Below are positions 62,305-64,000 of a DNA stretch of 64,000 nucleotides, piece by piece. A program made the position numbers and the translations under genes. The stretch spans positions 62,001 to 126,000 of the forward strand of contig JBMNVT010000002.1 in assembly GCA_050947015.1 (NCBI GenBank), given 5' to 3'. The notes below the pieces were generated by a model. It had not been told where the DNA came from, searched no databases, and was given only the letters and a program-made list of their open reading frames with translations. How positions within the stretch are numbered: position 1 is the first letter of the stretch; the number at the start of each line of letters is the position of its first letter. Source of the DNA: CAKXIK01 sp050947015. Lineage in GTDB: Bacteria > Bacillota > Clostridia > Oscillospirales > Acutalibacteraceae.

Positions 62305-63450
62305 TTGACAAAGGTTCTAAAGGGCATCGGCGGCTATTTTAAACGCACGAACCTGCCCCTGTGGGTCGTATGCATTATCACCTCGTGTTACGGGGCGGCG
62401 CTTGTTTACAGCGCAACGCGCACGGGCGGGATCGGTCAGTTCAAAACACAGGTAATCGCCATCGCCATCGGCTATGCCGGCGCAATTGTAATTTCCCTGT
62501 TCGACTACAAATCCATTGCAAAGCTTTGGCCGGTTATTGCAGTTCTCTGCATTGGCTTAATGGCGCTGACGTCCGTGTTCGGCATTACGGTGGCCGGAAC
62601 CGACGACAAAGCTTGGGTTCGCATCGGCGGTATCTCATTCCAGCCGAGCGAGTTGGTTAAAATTGGATTTCTTGTAACGCTTGCAAAGCATCTGGATGTT
62701 CTGCGGGAAAAAGACAAACTGAAATCCTTCTGGCAGATTATGCTGCTGTTTTGCCACGCGGCAATTCCGATGGGGATTATTCACCTGCAGGGGGATGACG
62801 GCGCAGTATTGGTTTTTTTGTTTATTTTTCTTGCCATGTGCTTCGGCGCCGGGGTTCAGCTGCGTTATTTTGCCGCGTTTTTTGGCGCTGTGGCCGTTGC
62901 CGCACCGCTTGCCTGGAAGTATGTTCTCAATAATGACCAGAAAACACGGTTTAAAATCCTGCTGGATCATTCTGCCGACCCCCAGGGCTACGGGTATCAG
63001 CAGGGACAGGGAGAGATCTCGATCGGTTCCGGAATGTTTTCCGGACGTGGCTTTCTGCAGGGGCCCCGCGTCACGGCGGGCATTGTTCCCGAAGATCACA
63101 ACGACTTTATTTATACCGTGGCAGGCGAGGAGTTCGGATTCATCGGCTGTGTGGCAATCATGGTGCTGCTGGCGTCCATTCTGGGGCTGACGCTTTACAT
63201 TGCCGCACGGGCGCGCGACCCGTTGGGAAAATATATTTGCTACGGCTTTTTCGGCATGATCGCCCTGCAGGCGGTGGAAAACATCGGAATGTGCCTTTAT
63301 GTGCTGCCGGTGGTTGGAATCACGCTGCCGTTTTTCAGCGCAGGCGGTTCCTCCGCGGCCTGCCTTTACTTCGGAATTGGGCTGATTCAGTGTGTATATG
63401 CCAACCGGAACAATAAGATTACGGTCGGCATGCTTGCAGAAAACGATTGA
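62305..63450 (+). CDS. rodA: FtsW/RodA/SpoVE-family glycosyltransferase
   Basis: A 381-residue SEDS-family membrane protein with about ten hydrophobic segments, the peptidoglycan polymerase that works with class B penicillin-binding proteins. WVRIGGISFQPSELVKIGFLVTLAKHL, GGITLPFFSAGGSS-like VVGITLPFFSAGGSSA and PEDHNDFIYTVAGEEFGFIG are family signatures. The TTG start has AAAGGAG eight bases upstream. RodA is the best fit; FtsW or SpoVE cannot be excluded. The PBP gene at 1.4 kb could be a partner, but they are not adjacent. Confidence 0.85.
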   Translation: MTKVLKGIGGYFKRTNLPLWVVCIITSCYGAALVYSATRTGGIGQFKTQVIAIAIGYAGAIVISLFDYKSIAKLWPVIAVLCIGLMALTSVFGITVAGTDDKAWVRIGGISFQPSELVKIGFLVTLAKHLDVLREKDKLKSFWQIMLLFCHAAIPMGIIHLQGDDGAVLVFLFIFLAMCFGAGVQLRYFAAFFGAVAVAAPLAWKYVLNNDQKTRFKILLDHSADPQGYGYQQGQGEISIGSGMFSGRGFLQGPRVTAGIVPEDHNDFIYTVAGEEFGFIGCVAIMVLLASILGLTLYIAARARDPLGKYICYGFFGMIALQAVENIGMCLYVLPVVGITLPFFSAGGSSAACLYFGIGLIQCVYANRNNKITVGMLAEND

Positions 63451-63467
63451 GAACAGGGGCAAGGGCA

Positions 63468-64000
63468 ATGATTTTCAGTGAGACCTTCTTTTTCGGAGCC
63501 GCGGAGCTGGTCGGCACACTGGCCTTTGCGGCTTCCGGTGCAATGCTTGCCATCGACCGCCGGCTGGATTTGCTCGGTGTGACTGTGTTGGGGGTAACCA
63601 CTGCGCTGGGCGGCGGAGTCATCCGGGATATTCTGCTCGGCATTCTGCCGCCGCGCATGTTCAGCAGTTACGCCTATGTTGCCGCCGCGGCAGCAGCCAG
63701 CATCATTGTGTTTGCAGTGGAAGCGCTTCTTCGGGAAAGATTTCGCCGCAGAAGGGAAGCCGTCGAACGCGTGATCAATCTGTTTGATGCAATCGGGCTT
63801 GGCGTCTTTACTGTCATTGGCATTCAGGCTTCCATTGAGCATGGATTTGGCCAAAACGCGTTTCTTTCGGTCTTTCTCGGTGTGCTCACCGGAGTGGGCG
63901 GCGGTGTGCTGCGGGACGTTATGAGCCGCGAAACCCCGGCGATTCTGCGCAAACATATCTATGCGATCGCCTCTGTTGCGGGCGGCGTTCTTTATTACCT
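63468..64000 (+). CDS. TRIC-family cation channel, C-terminally cut by the window
   Basis: The first 177 residues of a YvgT/YicG-like (UPF0126) membrane protein, a family related to trimeric intracellular cation channels. It has two repeats: AAELVGTLAFAASGAMLAIDRRLDLLGV...ALGGGVIRDILLG and INLFDAIGLGVFTVIGIQ...GVLTGVGGGVLRDVMSRETPAILRK, each with the glycine-rich GGG-IRD turn. About 20-30 residues should lie beyond the edge. The ATG follows 17 bases after the RodA-type stop with AGGGGCAAGGG upstream, so they may be co-transcribed. Confidence 0.88.
   Translation, partial: MIFSETFFFGAAELVGTLAFAASGAMLAIDRRLDLLGVTVLGVTTALGGGVIRDILLGILPPRMFSSYAYVAAAAAASIIVFAVEALLRERFRRRREAVERVINLFDAIGLGVFTVIGIQASIEHGFGQNAFLSVFLGVLTGVGGGVLRDVMSRETPAILRKHIYAIASVAGGVLYY

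Overview
The window looks like chromosome of a strictly anaerobic, fermentative clostridial bacterium, most like the Oscillospiraceae/Ruminococcaceae group. The support is a trimeric/tetrameric NAD-linked [FeFe] hydrogenase, a class III (oxygen-sensitive) ribonucleotide reductase with its activase, formate-tetrahydrofolate ligase, an ECF-type folate transporter under a THF riboswitch, clostridial-style AAGGAGG ribosome binding sites, and many TTG/GTG starts. The genus cannot be fixed from this sequence alone. Nothing here looks like a prophage or an integrated plasmid.

Layout. 1-4.8 kb (minus strand): the start of a probable T-box leader leaving the left edge, a GH130-like glycoside phosphorylase/hydrolase, a penicillin-binding protein, and a SIS isomerase/ROK kinase pair. 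5.0-7.4 kb (minus): serC-serA for serine synthesis. 7.65-16.5 kb (plus): a ten-gene hydrogenase locus. Its first half encodes DRTGG, ATPase, sensory-type [FeFe] hydrogenase-like and PHP proteins; its second half encodes HndA, a second ATPase, HndB, HndC and HndD behind a separate promoter with a Rex-like operator. 16.5-24.3 kb (minus): an acyltransferase, then uvrA, uvrB and radC, then a LysR regulator divergent from a cation/proton antiporter (24.5-25.8 kb). 26.1-30.5 kb (plus): a GntR(YtrA)-ABC transporter operon and an ABC exporter. 30.6-36.1 kb (minus): nrdD, nrdG, an acetyltransferase and a beta-CASP metallohydrolase. 36.3-39.1 kb (minus): a self-regulated epimerase/aldolase/TetR operon. 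39.4-39.6 kb: tRNA-Gly(GCC).

39.6-52.9 kb is a complete type I-C CRISPR-Cas locus. I counted 81 repeats and 80 spacers, a leader, and cas2, cas1, cas4, cas7, cas8c, cas5c and cas3 on the minus strand, with transcription running from cas3 towards the array. At least eight spacer pairs are identical, near-identical, overlapping or reverse-complementary, which suggests repeated sampling of related invaders.

53.2-64 kb holds folT with its THF riboswitch, a MarR regulator divergent from a GH92 mannosidase-methyltransferase pair, the tsaE-tsaB-rpiB-upp operon, fhs, an FtsW/RodA-type protein, and a TRIC-family channel cut by the right edge.

The most interesting parts are the hydrogenase-linked signalling module (a catalytic hydrogenase encoded beside a hydrogenase-like protein lacking the proton-relay cysteine, two ATPases, two DRTGG proteins and a PHP protein) and the history recorded in the CRISPR array. 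Starts were often moved downstream of the longest open frame to fit a ribosome binding site; each case is explained in its entry.
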